Assembly (NCBI GenBank): GCA_013433145.1
Contig: CM024185.1
Location: 496,001-560,000 of the forward strand
Direction of reading: 5' to 3'
DNA length: 64,000 nucleotides
From: Ascaris suum
Lineage: Eukaryota > Nematoda > Chromadorea > Rhabditida > Ascarididae
Part shown: positions 24,426 to 39,240 of the stretch, piece by piece
Position numbering within the stretch: the first letter of the stretch is position 1
Layout: every line of letters starts with the position of its first letter
Position numbers and translations under genes: made by a program
The notes under the pieces: generated by a model
Database searches by the model: none
Told to the model about the DNA's origin: nothing
Seen by the model: the letters and a program-made list of their open reading frames with translations, nothing else

Positions 24426-26697
24426 CTCCCATCTCGCGATAAACTTATTGGTATGTACTCCGGAAGTGATAAAATTGGCTTGGAAATGATCGAAATAATT
24501 CTTTCTTAAAAAACATGGAAAATTTTATTGTTATACTATCAGGACAGGTGTTTAATTTATTAACTATTGAGGTCTTATAGAGATCTACGAAAAGGAGAGT
24601 TGTTGATTAGTTTTAACAACAAACTAGGTCAATATCTTCTTGCTTAGGTTTAGAGTTGAAGTATAATAAGAAATGAAAGGTGCTCCTTCAGTGATTTATT
24701 CGCGTTAGATCAATTGTATAGCATGACGTCACTTAGCAGATAATTAAGAGTATACCCATTGTGTAAGGATTATTCATGTGAATTGATATTCAAATACTCA
24801 ACTTTATCGAAGTTATTAAAGAAACAACAAAGTCTATCGATAAAATATGATGATTACCAACGCAATGAAGGTTTAAATCGAATTTGTCGAAGAGAAACGA
24901 GATAGAAATCTCTCTCTCATTAGTTAGTCTTAGAATTAAAATAATTGCACTTTGAAAATCATCGTTGATTAAAAAATATCTTTTATATCAAATTATTTTT
25001 CTTTTTCTCAAATGATCTTCTCGTTATATTTGTTGAAATAATGAGCTGTATATGACAACTCAAATTTCTGACTGAAACTTCTAAAGTAATGGGTTTTAAA
25101 AAAAATTAGCAACCTAGACGCATCTGCTACCTCAGAGTCTTTGTTTTTACCAATTGAGAGGGGATATTTTCTGGTTTAAAAGGTAAAATTTTTATCAACG
25201 ATGGTTAAAATGATGAAATATGGTTTTATTCCACCTAATTGTCTTAAAGCTTTACTTTGTTGCCAATGAATGCCTATCGGTTGTTTCATCAAATTCGACT
25301 GCCAATTTCCCATTTGATGCCATTGCTCTTTCATGCGTTGTCTACTAATCGGATTTATTTGTATAATCGATTCTATAAGCAGTTATTTTGTCCAATTGTG
25401 TCCAATCGTTTATAATTTTGTCAAACGAATGAATGATATGAAATCAGAGGAAACATCTTTAATGATGACATCACATTTCCTTGTGATATCAGTATTACTC
25501 AAATAATATTTGAAGTGCAGAAGAATTGGGCCAAAATTTTTCTGGATGTAGAAATTTTCCCTATGGAACTGTCATATCGCATGCTCTATGCGACCTGTTC
25601 GTAAATGGATGGTCCAATCCCCCTCCCCGTCTCAAAATTTTTGCCCAATTGCGTAACTCTTTCGACTCTCGAATCCTTGCACTTCCTCCTTATTCGCTAA
25701 CGTGTCACAGAGAAGGTCCCGCCGATCAATACGTCATTGAATTTCAAATGGATAGTTCTCCTTCTCTGGCGTTTTTTTTCAAGCAATTTTGAATCTGTTT
25801 TCCTCGTGGCTTTTTTATTCTTACTTAAAGATATGATATGGTCCCTGTGTTATCTCGATTACACTTAAAGTCGTAAATGGGGCATATCTGAGGAAGAGTA
25901 AGATGGAGTGCCAGCTGGCTTTCAGAGGAGCTTACTTTCATTTCACTATTCATTCGTTGCGCTTTTCTTAAAAACTTTTGTTTCTTATTGACCGGAGAGG
26001 AAGGGAACGAAGAGGATAAGGGAGGGGGGGGGGGGGAGGGGACAAGAAGAAGTGTCCGTGTAAAATTTTCCCTCAAAAAAATCCAAGAGAAATGAAGGAT
26101 ACATTAGAAATATTTTATATATTCAAAATCATCCGAAAACTATCAAAAGAAATTCACTCGCGATTATTCAAATATGGTACAAAGACTAAGTGAGTTGTGA
26201 TCTCAATAAATCGATATATGAATCTGTGTTAATCAACGAAATGTTTTCTTCAATAAACATTTTGCATTGTTTTCTCTTATTTTTATCTCGTATATGCGTT
26301 GATAATTTCACTAATTTAGACGACCGTCGATTCGAAATAATCGATCATTTAGCGAGATAAAATTTTATCATATAGCTAGAAAACTAGAAAAATTTATCAT
26401 TTTTATCACGCATCTAAAACTTTATCATTTTATCGTTCAACTCCTATAGAACACTTATCACAAGATATTCTCAAGCTAAACATCTCTTCTAAAGTGATCA
26501 ATTAAAATCGTCTTTGATCAATTTGGGTAAATTTATACAAAAGTCACCCAAACGAAGTAGTATCGATTTTCCAAGATCAATAATTTCTGTCATCACTGAA
26601 AATATTCCTTACTTTCTAGCCATTTATTATCCACTTCCGCAAATTTGCATCTGCAAAACACATTAAACACGTCGTTGTGCATATTCGCATGTATGTT

Positions 26698-26752
26698 TGT
26701 ATGCGGACATGCGTCTGTCTGCCTCTCTGTCTGTCTGTCTGTTTGTCTGTTC
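26698..26752 (+). repeat. GTCT tetranucleotide tract
   Basis: Imperfect GTCT repeat in the spacer between rapsyn and choline dehydrogenase, resembling the 5' half of the dispersed CTGT-rich family. Confidence 0.85.
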
Positions 26753-27309
26753 AACACAATTCCAACACAGGAACCATAGAAATTAATGTTCCAATATTTG
26801 ATGGATATAATTCATTGCAAATGAATCCTTTCACATTGTTTCATTAAATTGCATCTCATATTCTTCAAATCACAAATGCGAGTCTTCTGTAGATTTGGCA
26901 AGAGTGGTCAAATCAAATTGAAATACGAAAATATATTTTATTATTTGTAAGGAAAGTATGGATTCACTCCATCATATAAGTGGAAGGCGAGACCATAGAA
27001 AAAAAAAACAAGATATCATCCTAAAGTGGATTATATTTTGCATTTGTCCATCTCGAGTTATATGCTTATAACACTTCATCTCATGAATCCACCTTGCTAT
27101 ATGCTCACAGCCGTCGCCTGTTTAGTTACCCAAACAAATGAATTCCTCGACAACTTCTCATTTCCGGCAATTCCTTGGCAGCTTTTCATTTCCGGTTATG
27201 GATTCAATTCAGGATCATCCTCTGGCGTATAAAAAAAACACTCCACTTTCAAGCGTTTTGTAAAATTAACGACTATTCATATGACATGGTTTATCCGGAT
27301 GGATGCCGC

Positions 27310-27477
27310 TTACGGACTTTCACGTTGATTTGCCGTATCTGTCGGCCATATAGGAACACGCTGAGGCTTGAGCGTAGGCCTGTCATCGATTAAATCAGCC
27401 GATCTTTCGGCCATCATAATCACAGGTGCGTTCAAATTGCCACTTACAATCGACGGCATTACTGAAGCGTCCACTAC
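27310..27477 (-). CDS. CHDH: Choline dehydrogenase exon 14 and stop
   Basis: Encodes [20 protein letters not shown] and [10 protein letters not shown], including the second active-site motif SGNLNAP, and ends QRESP before TAA at 27312-27310. Acceptor ATTTTCAG. Confidence 0.94.
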   Translation of the reverse strand, partial: VVDASVMPSIVSGNLNAPVIMMAERSADLIDDRPTLKPQRVPIWPTDTANQRESP

Positions 27478-30400
27478 CTGAAAATCTTGCATCATAAACC
27501 ACCTCAAATCCGGTGACATTCAACGGCTCTTAAACCACTGGCATTAATATCTTCTCTGCTTTCTTCCTTGTTCGCCACCTTAACCGGAGAAGCTAATTCC
27601 TCTTCTCTCGTACACAGAACTGAACCTCCATAACAACAAAACGACTCCCCCATTACCTTTCTATCGCTTAATCTCCTTCAGTCATTTCAACGCTCGACAT
27701 TTCTCTGAACATATCTTTGAAGTGCCTCGTGCCTGGCACTTCGTTGATAGTTCGATACGCTCAGAGCATATCTTCTATGCTTCAGTTCTTTTTTACTGCA
27801 TGCAGGAAATGTGCGCAAAATTCAGCGCGTTCCTTGGTAAAACCAAAGGCTGTGCATTGTGAAAATTGTGGGAGCGATGGGAAGAGGAAGAGGACAGGTT
27901 GCGACAGTAAATGGTATTACTCCCTCGTCGAGAACAGCTCACAGAAGGAAGAGGGGAGAGAGAAAGAGATAGAAAGAGGAGAGATGAATGATCCTCGTTA
28001 ACTCCACTGATACATTTCTCGTAGCCGATGATCACTATATCTTTCTAGCCGTTATCGAAATTCTATCAGATTTTTCCCTATGAACAAAATAAAGAGAATT
28101 CTCGAGGTCATACAGCATGCGTGCATGACCGTTGCGCGCACAGAATCACCCGAACATGTGATAATGCCAATTTGGCCACAAAGCATAGGACACAACTAGC
28201 TACCTGTAGGGACTGGTCACTCGTTGTTTATACAGAGTGACGAAATGATTGATCAGTTGATCTCTATGCAATATGAGCAAATGACTGGTCAATCGTCCTC
28301 TACGCGATGTGACCAAATGAGTGGTCACTCATTCTTTACGTAACGTGACCAAATGGTGGGTCAGTTGTTCCCTATACTATATAGATATGAGACGTTATCA
28401 TATGTTCCCATATATAACTTTAGCACTTTTCATAATGCGCCATATATTAGCGACAAATGAGAAAAAAAAATTTATATACCTTAAGGTTTTCGATTCCAAA
28501 TACTGACATATCGAGAGCATTAACCACTACATTTTTGTTATTTGTTGATCCCATCATACATGTTCCGCATGGATGATATGCAGATGCAGCATTATTACGT
28601 ACGAATTTATCAATCTAAATTAGAGCGATGCAATGATGCATGCGGAAATTCTTTGAATGGCTCATTGAACGCAAAAACGTAATTGTTGATTAAATCCAGC
28701 CGCTTGTCAATAAAAAATCAAATCAACCCGCTTATCAAAAAAGAGGTTAAATAAACCGGCTCGTCAATAAAAATATTAAATCCACCCGTTTACCAATGAA
28801 AAATTAAACCCACCCGTTTGTCAATAAAAAGTCAAATCCACACGCTTGTCAATAAAAAATTAAATCCACCCATTTGTCAAAAAAAAATTAATTCCACTCG
28901 TTTGTCAATAAAAAAGAGTGACATTCGCCATTATTTTTTTCCTCTAGACATAGTTTTGCTCTTAAAATCTAATTAAAACTAATGCTTTAGCGATTTTTTT
29001 TTAGTTTATCTCAACAAAAAAAAAAATTTATTCTTCTTTTCAATTTGCGAGTGTATTATATTATAGAGAAAATGTAATCAGAAACTTTCGTTTATTTTCT
29101 AAGAAATACATCATGTGAAAGAATATTTCCGCAATATGCAAATATGCTTTAAAAAATTAATCGATATTGAAGAGGAGTTAATTTGCATATGTATATAAAA
29201 AGTAAATAGCACTTGAAATATATTAAACATTCATCTTTATGATAGCGAAAATGAAATAAAATAATTAAATATTGCATCATTTCAATCGACAAAAAAAAAA
29301 TTTTTTTTTTAAATTTCATTACATTTGTAAATTTTGAAACAAAAAAAAAAACAAAATCTTACAGCTGAATATTTCGGAAATTTTTTAGTGGAATTTTTTG
29401 ACGATAAATTTTTTTTTATTGGAAATTTTTTTTTCCAACATTAATTCTGCTGTTCTAATCGAATTATGATCAATTAAAATCTAATATAAAACAATCTTTG
29501 ATCACTACATATAATATACCTTATATTATTATTAGTTGTTTTTTTTTTTAATTTGAATTGGAGTATAATTGACGTGAATAGATTTCACTTCGATGAAGAG
29601 TTGCTAAGAAAATCACCTCACTATTTATTTGGCCCAAAATTTCCAAATTTCATTACCAAAAGCCCCATAGATGTGGTGTGTAGAATGGACAAATAACCGA
29701 TGTTGTATCATCTGCTTTACACGCAAGACTAATTTATTGATGCAATTCATCAAACAGATCTATTTTATGAGCGCAAATTTAACCTTATTTACGAATCATC
29801 ACTATGAAGTACCATACGGAAGAGAGTAAATACTCTTACTAGTAATGCCACCTCATTACAATGACTCTTTCTTTGTCCACAGCTATGAAGTTTCTTCGCT
29901 TATATGCTCTTCGATGTTTGTAATCTCCCATCAAATATGCATCGATAGATCAAAGATGCCAACAGTGTCGGCTTCTTCTCAAAAGTAGATCCCAGCTTTA
30001 AATATAAATTTATTTCAACCCAATCTAAGAGTGATCTCCATTTTTGCCTTCAACGTATATCACTTTTGAACCTTATAAATTAAAAACCTTTCCGCTCTAA
30101 ATCAACTCACCTTAAATACACAATGATTTCGAAATATTATGATGGCACCATCCCTAAATTTAGAAAATGAAATATACATTATTTCTGATTGATCTATTAA
30201 ATACGTTGATATGTTTTTTTTTTTGCAAAAGAATGAATGAAAATATTTGGAACATTGCCGAGTTTTTAAAAAAAAATCCTTGAAAACTTCGAATTTACTA
30301 ATATTTCCTATTTGTCTAATACAACGCAGTTCATAATACAACGCAGTTCGTTCTTCGAATAATAGGATGACTGTAAATATAAACTCTTCTATTAGAATTT

Positions 30401-33400
30401 TTTTCTTTTTGGAAATAGCACTTTTCTATGAAAAATTTCTCAACCTGCAGCGTTTTTCCCCACATTCGCTTTCACTTTATCAAACACAGTGGTAAATAGC
30501 AAACGCCATAATAAAAGACCGTTCATAGGTTCAAAGCGTGAACACATCTCCTATCGAATATACTATTTCAAAAGATCGAATAAACCCAAGTAGATCATAT
30601 AGTACCTTTATGAAACGTCTCATACCTGTTCATTTGTTGTGTATTCTTCACCAGGTGCAAGCTCAGCATCACGGTATCTGTCGAATGCACGTTGCGCAAA
30701 AATCTCGCTGAAAAATGTACCATTATTATGTGCTTCTGAAGAGTATTTCAATTGCGAAGTGCATTATGACGAATGCATTTGTGTATTCATATCTTCGATC
30801 TTCGATAGTTTCAAGCGGAGAATCGCCGAACCTAAAGATTTGAAGTTTAGCCGATATACTCCATACCGTTTGGCCATTTATACCATTTTCCAACTTCACG
30901 TATTAATTTCACGAGTAATTAAATACATTTAAATACGCCTAGCCGGATCGAATGATGGAAATCGACTGATTAAATCGCCTCAAACTTCGAAATTTTTCAT
31001 TAACGTCAATAAATTGATTGGTTTTTTTCCACCGGTGGATTGCATCTGCTTTCAAAGACTTTTATAGAAGCGCTCTTGGTTGCCAAGTGTCTTCCATTCC
31101 ACATCACTATCGTTTCTGTATATTGAGCTCATAAATGAGCCAACCGGAACCTGACGGCAAAGGTGATAGCAAATCCGGATAATGAAGAAAAGAGGGGTAA
31201 GCCCATGTACCACTGAGTTGAAGTTAAATGTTAGCCTACCGTGATATCCGAATGCATTTGCGGAATTCGACGAAATCCTCTTCATTAGATAAATAGCGTG
31301 GATTGATTAACGGCTGTACTCGAGGATCGTTATTACGTAGTAGAATTTCCCCTCGTGAGCGTGACCTCATTGGTCCGACATGTACCTGATCTAGGTATGA
31401 TTAAACCACATCAATACAAAAATAGATAATTAATTTTATATTTTAATATTCATGTATTTACATATAACCGTTCATTTAACGCTGAAATTCGTTAATCTAA
31501 TGATCAATGATCATTAAAACGTATAACTGCTTTTAAAAATATAGCTCCAAATATAAGATGCACCCGTTCCATAGTATAGCAACTAAAATACGGCGAAATA
31601 GTTGCCAATGGCATCCAGACGATGCGTGCACTGATCATTCAACACAATCTTTTGTTTTCCATCTACCTTCGCACCCCCCCCCCCCTCCTCCCCCAAATAT
31701 TCCCAAAGCGACGCAGAAAAAAAAAACAGCTGAAAAGCATTTCAAATCATTTTGCTGCTTTCCATCTCCAAACCGAAAAACAAAGGTGGAGGTTTTGAGT
31801 GAAGATCCTTTCAACGTAAACTGATACCTTATATTGACTAACAAAACTAAAAAAATAATACCTTATAATACATCGTGTTGCATTTATTAGATGATTGTAC
31901 AATTAAAAATCTTTCATTCATAATGCCCATCTAAGAACACTACATATATCAGTTACACTAAAAGTTAGCTGCAATGGAGAGAAATCGTGAAAAAATTCCA
32001 AAAATTTGGTAATAAAATTCTAAAACGATCTGGAAAATGTTCTCTTTTGCAAAAAAAAAAAAAAAAACTATCAAACGAGTCCGTCACTGCTGACTGACTA
32101 TACCACAAATCTTTTTCATTGAAATTACCAAAGAGATTTATGAAAGTATTGTAAAATTTTATGAGAAAATATAAAAATATGATGTGAAAATTGAAAAAAA
32201 AAATCATGTGAAAAAAATTTATATAAAAATATGTGGAAAAAGAGGAAAAATTGATGAAAATAAGAAAATAAATAGCAAATTATTCACCTGATATGCGTGA
32301 CAAGTACCACTTCTACGTCCATCGTCATGTACTGTCGATGGTAAAAAATGAAACTGTATATCGGGATGCAAAACCTTTAAAAAAAATGCGCCATTAAAAA
32401 AAATGCCTTCCTTCAAGGTGGTTCCTTCATCAAGTAAAATAGACTTTGCTGCATTGTTCGAAAATAGGGCATCTGCGACTGAAAGGTTTTGGAACTTTTG
32501 AAACAACTTATAGAGGACCTATATGAAAGGACTTATATGTAAATATTTCACGTTTTGTGCAATCTTTTCAAATTTGATATGCAAAAATGCCTTGTTGTGA
32601 TATCATGTCTGTGTGCATGTGTTTGCGCCTACTCGTCTTTAATGCAATCTCAATCCGAGCACCGCTAAAACTCGAGCTAAGGAATTTAGGTGGGCATTAC
32701 ATACATCACAGCAAAAATTTCGGTGGGCATTCGCATCCCACTATTCAAATTTTATCAATTAAATGTGAGATGATTTACAGATATTTAGTGGCGCTAAAAA
32801 AATCTGCTCGCATTTTAACACCGATCAGATCGTCCTTGCACAACAGTTGAGTCACAAAGAGGTTAAACTCCTTTCGCAAAAAATTTGTGCAGCTGGGTGG
32901 TTCAATTAAAACATGGAATCATTATTCCGCACGTTTTTTTTTCGCTAATAATTTATGGAATTGGTCGGTCAGATGAGTGAGGACGTAAAAATGCATATTA
33001 TTATAACTCCTCCATTTGCTATGAGAAAAGAATGAATATTAGCAAAAATATGCACATTTGTTGCTGCACCACATAACAGCAGAAAACGTTGCGATAACGT
33101 AAATAATGAGGAATTTCCAGCACCCAACACCCAACACCATCAACGTTTCTCAAAGATCAATAAAACTAAATTGCGCACAAAAACTGCCCTCCATTTGATC
33201 GATGTACTCAAACAGGTAAACACCTCTTCAACACAACATTCAAATCAAAAACTGCGAAGAAAAAAGATTACATTTTGATTGGATTTGGTGAAGCCACCAG
33301 ATTCTAGATGGCTACTTGCGCCAAGACCCGTATGTGTTGTTAGCCATTGTGCACCGATTCGAATCATGTTGTGTGGAAACCTCCAAGAGCTTTTATTGTA

Positions 33401-36400
33401 AAGCGTTACAGGTAAGGTACATTTCTGAAATCATCATTCGCTAGTGAATTAATCGAAGTATTAATTAATTTATTTGAAGGTCACTATCCTGATCTATATT
33501 TCACCTGTTCAAATTTGTCCCTCACCTTTATAGATAGTCATTCAGGAAACGACGATTTGCATAGAAAGCAAGGACATCGCTCATAGATTAGAAAAGCTGC
33601 GAGGAAAATTTTTTTTTTTGAATGAAGTGAAAATCGTTGATGTTGATAACTGAACATTTCTTTTAGCCTTCTTTCATTAACTACTTCCACTTTCTACCTA
33701 ACACTATAGGAACTTTCATGGAGGTGGTGAGACCATATTCTAACAACCTTTCCTCTTGTTACTTCCTTAACCTCAAATAGTAAGTCATTACTAATAATAC
33801 CTATGAATGATTGCGCATCTCCTAGGTCTAATCTACCTTTCTCAGGTAAGAAATATAAAAGAGAATTAATGCTCATATTTAAATTACAAAAAATTGTTAA
33901 ATGTTAAAAACTCATATATCAATTGCATTTTCTATTATGAAAAGAAAAATTCTCGTTTTCACGTTTAGAAAATCATTTGTGAAAATTTATTTGCTCAAAG
34001 ATTTTTCATCGATCAGTATAAAACGTTTTAATGCCCATCAACCATGTCCATGACTCGTCACTTTTTTTGAAATACAATAATATCCCCTTTTTTTTCCATA
34101 ATTTCAAATATTTTTGATTCAAATATACCTTAATAAATGCTTTAATATTTCAATGGAGTGATACGTTGAATTAATAATCATTCGATATTCAAATTCGTTT
34201 TTTTTTTTGAATTTAGATTAAAGAAACAGAAAATCGAAATGTAACAAATGTAAAGCTGATGATAACCACTCAAAAATGCGATGAAATCGATGATAACGCA
34301 TCGGCATTGATAACATTATCAATTATCAATGAAATTTCTCCAGAAAAACCCAATTTTTGGTAGTTTTAATGGTTAAGAAGATAGCAATTTCTCTAGACAT
34401 ACCTATGGATATAAATTAAATTATATGACATCCAGAATCAGTGAAAAAATACGCCACATTGATAGAATCTTTTTCTAAAACATGTACCGAAGATTCTATA
34501 AACCCCATCGTTGATAAAACTTTCGATCTGGATGTCAAGAAGGGGGACTAGATGAGCGAGATAAAAGTTTTACCACACTCATACCATACAAACCAAAATA
34601 ACGTATATGAAGAAAATTGATCATGTTATAGTTTACTAAGTTTTACCAAAGTTTTACCAAAATTTTCTCGGTTTACTTTCAAGTTTTCAAGGTGCTAATT
34701 GCGCATTCGATCCCCATACGACGATATTTTGCGTCTTAGATTTGCTTAAAATAATCTTAATAGAAAAATTGCTATGCCCTCTTGATAGTTACATTTTTGC
34801 TTCAAAAAAATCATTACTAAATTCGTAGTCGGAGAGATTAAATAAATATTTGATTAGCGCGTATGCATTAGACATAGTGAATAATATGTTTGAAATAATT
34901 CAATTAGAACTAATAGAGTCTCATTTTCGAACTAATAGAACTATTCTTAATAACTAATAGAATTGAAATAGTTTATAATTGAAATCTTAATAACTCATTT
35001 ATCGAATTGAAACTCAATGATGATGAGAATTGAAATCTCGAATTATCGAATGACCTGAATAAAATGTGCAATATTAGGTGTTTGTTAAATCATAGAGCAT
35101 TTTTCCCAACGATTCATCTCTTAGCACAGGAGTGGCTAATTTCTTTGGAGACAACATCGATAGTAGTTATCAAAAGTCTCTACTTCTGATAAATTTGCAT
35201 ATCGATATATATGATTAAATCACTAAAATTAATGAGACTCCAAATATATGAAATATTCTCTGATTAGCTCAGGTCAAATTTTAAAAACAATCATAAGTAA
35301 TTACCTGTTGTACGTAAACCTCGAGGTGATCCATCAAATTTTGCCCAACACCAGGTAAATGTTGTACAACGTCAATACCTACACTCTAAAAAAAACGTTC
35401 TGCATCAGTCTCCTATATATATATGAGGCGAATGCCTGTGATACACTGCAATAAGCAAAGGAAAATTGAAATACTTGGCACATCAGTAAAATTACTACTG
35501 CTATAATATCTATCAACCATATATAAAAAAACAGGAAGTTAACCTTAAAAAACGTTTATTCTTTTCTTTAATTTTTTTTTTAATTGAAGAACGAAAAGCA
35601 TACTGAATGATGCATACCTCATTATAAAGCTTATTTTTCTTTTAGAATCAATAAAATTTTTGATGTCGAAAGAAATTTCTTTACAACATTTCATCCAAAA
35701 GATGGCAATTTTTTTTAATGCATATTATCTGCTTTCATTTGAATTAAATATTTACTGACATGTACACATCAAAGTTGGTGAAATATAAAACTGAAATAAA
35801 CAGGTGAGCCTATACCTACAATTTTCTCAACTAACGGACATATGCTATAAGAAATCTGTAGGTAATAATTGTGGTCCCTTAGTTAGTTTATACTAATTTG
35901 CTACTATTACTTCACAAATAAGATGTGTTGCGATTAATTTATTATCAATTTATTAGGAATTTCTCCGATATAATTTTTAGAGGATATCATTTAGAATAAT
36001 ACCTTGAGATGATCGGCTGGTCCAATACCGCTTAACATAAGCAATTGAGGTGAATTAATAGCACCACCAGAAATAATAACATTACCATCACAAAAAACTT
36101 TTTCACAATCGTTCTCATTTATCGATGAAATTGAGCGAAATTTTGGCTGAAATTAAATTTACGCATTATTGTTTATGTTTGATACAAATGCTAAGAGAAA
36201 TCGTGAACATTCAAACAAATTCATCCGACTATCTACTCTTACTTTAATCTTATTAACTGCAACGGGAACTGTGTGTTTATAATAACTTTTATATTCATTC
36301 AATTTTCTTTGACTAAAGTTTTCAAAAAAAAAAAACAATTCAAAAAATTACGACAGAAATAGAAAGTAATATTGTATTATTCAAATTGACACCCGAATCA

Positions 36401-39145
36401 TGGGTGAGAATTTTGTTCGGCGATTTCCATAATTGATCAAATTGATCAAAATCGAAAACTATAGGTGTTCTCGTTTATGGCCGTATTCTTTGAACTGCAA
36501 GTTTCTTGTTTCGTAATATCAAAATTCAAATCTACTATGTTATCGTATAGCGTTGCTCCTATTTTCTTTGTATATCCTTTCAATAATAAGCGATTTTATG
36601 AATGTATAAAATTATAGTGAATATGAAACATTCTTAAGTCATACACCCTATAAGAAAAGTCGGAAATAATTTAGATTAAAGGTTAATTATCAAATAAGAA
36701 GCTCATACCTTTCTCACTAATTCCACACCAATCGCTTTCTTTTTATGGAGTAAAATCTTAGTGACGAGAACATTTGATGATACCCATAGATTGGGACGAC
36801 TGATAGCCTCAAATTAATTTACGCAGGACATTCAGATTTCTATTTAAATCAGCGACTATTATATGAACATGCACAAATACTACTTTTATATTTTCACAAC
36901 TATCAGCGAATAAAATTGAAAAAGAAGATTGAGATGGAAAGTTCTGATAAATCATTGCACAACCGATGAAGTTTTGATGTACACAGCTACATAAAATGAG
37001 GGAAATTCTGCGCATTTCGTACTAAAAGGACGTTTATGAGCTGCAATTTACCATATTTAATGAATGCTACTGAACGTTATGTTATAAAAATAGGCACACT
37101 TCAATTACTGCACAAATGACACAACACGAAACGATCACCTCAAAGATAAGATCAACAGTGATCACAAATCAAAAAACAGAGATTTACATTATGTTGACGA
37201 AAATAACGAGGATTCTTCCCATACTTGATGCATCTTAAAATGCACAGAAACACTCACTGGCCGTAAATATGCGGTAGATGTACTACAACGGACACCATTG
37301 TGTATTGTCATATCCATTGGTCCAAGACCTTCTTGTCGAAAGCCATTCATATCATCTGTTCGGCCAAGGCCTCGCTGCAATAATTTATATCACATACAGG
37401 CGTCCCTCTCTCCTCCCTTCAAATCTCGTCTAAGCAGAAGTGGGAGCGGAAAGGAGAAAAATATCGGAAAATTTAAGGATTTTTAGAAACTGGCTGCAGC
37501 CAAACATCAGGCCGGCACTAAAGCGAACTTAAAAGTTTCGACATTTGGAAGTGCAGCTCGAAATACAAAAATTTCATCGGTTTTAACGTTTTTTCGATCA
37601 AACCATTCCTCATTAGTTGCAAGTGAAGAATCGCTGCCAGAAACTACAAGTGGGGTCAACTCGGAACGATAGACGGCGCAATCATCGCTTATGAGTACTT
37701 CGCCGATCAATGTAACGCATTGTAGAGTTTAAAAAACTGTGATAGAAACGTTTCGTTTGAATTGAAAATCATTGTGAATGTTTTTAGTGAAATTATAAAG
37801 GAACCCTTTGGTAAATAAAAAAAATAATTACCCGCAGAAATGAGTGAATTACCCATGATGAATTACATATTCGGGGAAATATAACACGAAAAGGAAAGAA
37901 TAAGAAAGAAATTTCCGTACGGATGAGAAAAAAAAATGATGCAATTTATGACAGTTTATATAGAAAGAAAAAAATAAATCAACGATAATATTGCACCTGT
38001 TCACCGGCAATGAGGAAAGCTTGATGTAATGGATGTTCGCATTTGGCTTGCATCACTTGCAAAGGACCATTAAAGCCTCGATAAGGATCCGATGGTCCAA
38101 TCGAAAGCTTATGAGTTTGTGCCTTTTTAAAATATGGCAGACAGTTCCTATAATCATCCGCTATTTCAGTGATAATCAGATAAGAAAAAAAAAATCAAAA
38201 ATAGTACCAAAAAAAAAAAGAATACTAGCGAGAAGCCTAAAACTGTCGAAAGGACCACCAATGCGTAAAATGGTAACGAATACTTCCAAAATAATTAGCA
38301 GTAATAATCGATTCAAAGCCTAGTCATGTTGGCTGCACATAATAGTTTGTAAACTCGAACGGATCACTGCAGAGAAATGAAGGCGTTCAACTATTGCCGA
38401 AATAAGGTGAGAAATCAAAGTGTCCACATTTTGCATTTTGCGTCGTCACTCTGATCATCAGAATACTCGATCTTCAGAGTGGATTCGGTGGCCCCAAAAA
38501 TTTGGGAAACTATTCAACAATCCTAAACGACCTCAAAATACAAAAAACCGGTAGGTTCCATAAGGATCTCATCATCACAGTGTGATGACGCTCTTCACTT
38601 GTTAAGCTGTAATAGACATCAAATTGCAGATCTTATGCTGCAAATATTGTCGTTGAGAATTTCCAAATTTTAAGGAGAAAAAAATTGTGCCGGAAATTCT
38701 ATTTGCAACTCTTTGCAATTTTCTTAGCGATCAGCCTTGTTCCATTGTGATAAATTAGCCTCAGAAACATCGCAAATTCATATCTTATCGCTTATGTTAG
38801 AGTATTAATGCATCGTTGTCATGAATATCGTTGATAAAACGCAATACGAATACGCATATCACATCTTTCATTATACTATATAAACTAAATTTATTCGCTA
38901 TGGTTTCAGTGCTGTTTCAGTCTTACCGGAAAAGGTAGAACCTTCTCCTAGACTTAACGAATTAAATAATTTCTGATTTTCGAGTCTCTCGGATGGCATG
39001 GGTCGTGGTCGAAATTTCGACTATCTTATTGCTCGGAAGCTTCTAAATGCTGAAGAGTCGATCATCTCTCAGAAAATTCGTTGCGCTCGAATATGGGTGG
39101 GATCAGAACGAAACAATAATATGCGCCTCTCTCCTTCTCTGTCCT

Positions 39146-39240
<95 letters not shown>

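Larger units (their letters stand above)
24231..27309. other. Convergent spacer between rapsyn and choline dehydrogenase
   Basis: Holds both 3' UTRs. AT-rich with no recognisable coding sequence. Contains a CRE-like TGACGTCA at 24724-24731, a poly-G tract at 26019-26041 and a GTCT tract near 26700-26750. Confidence 0.6.
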
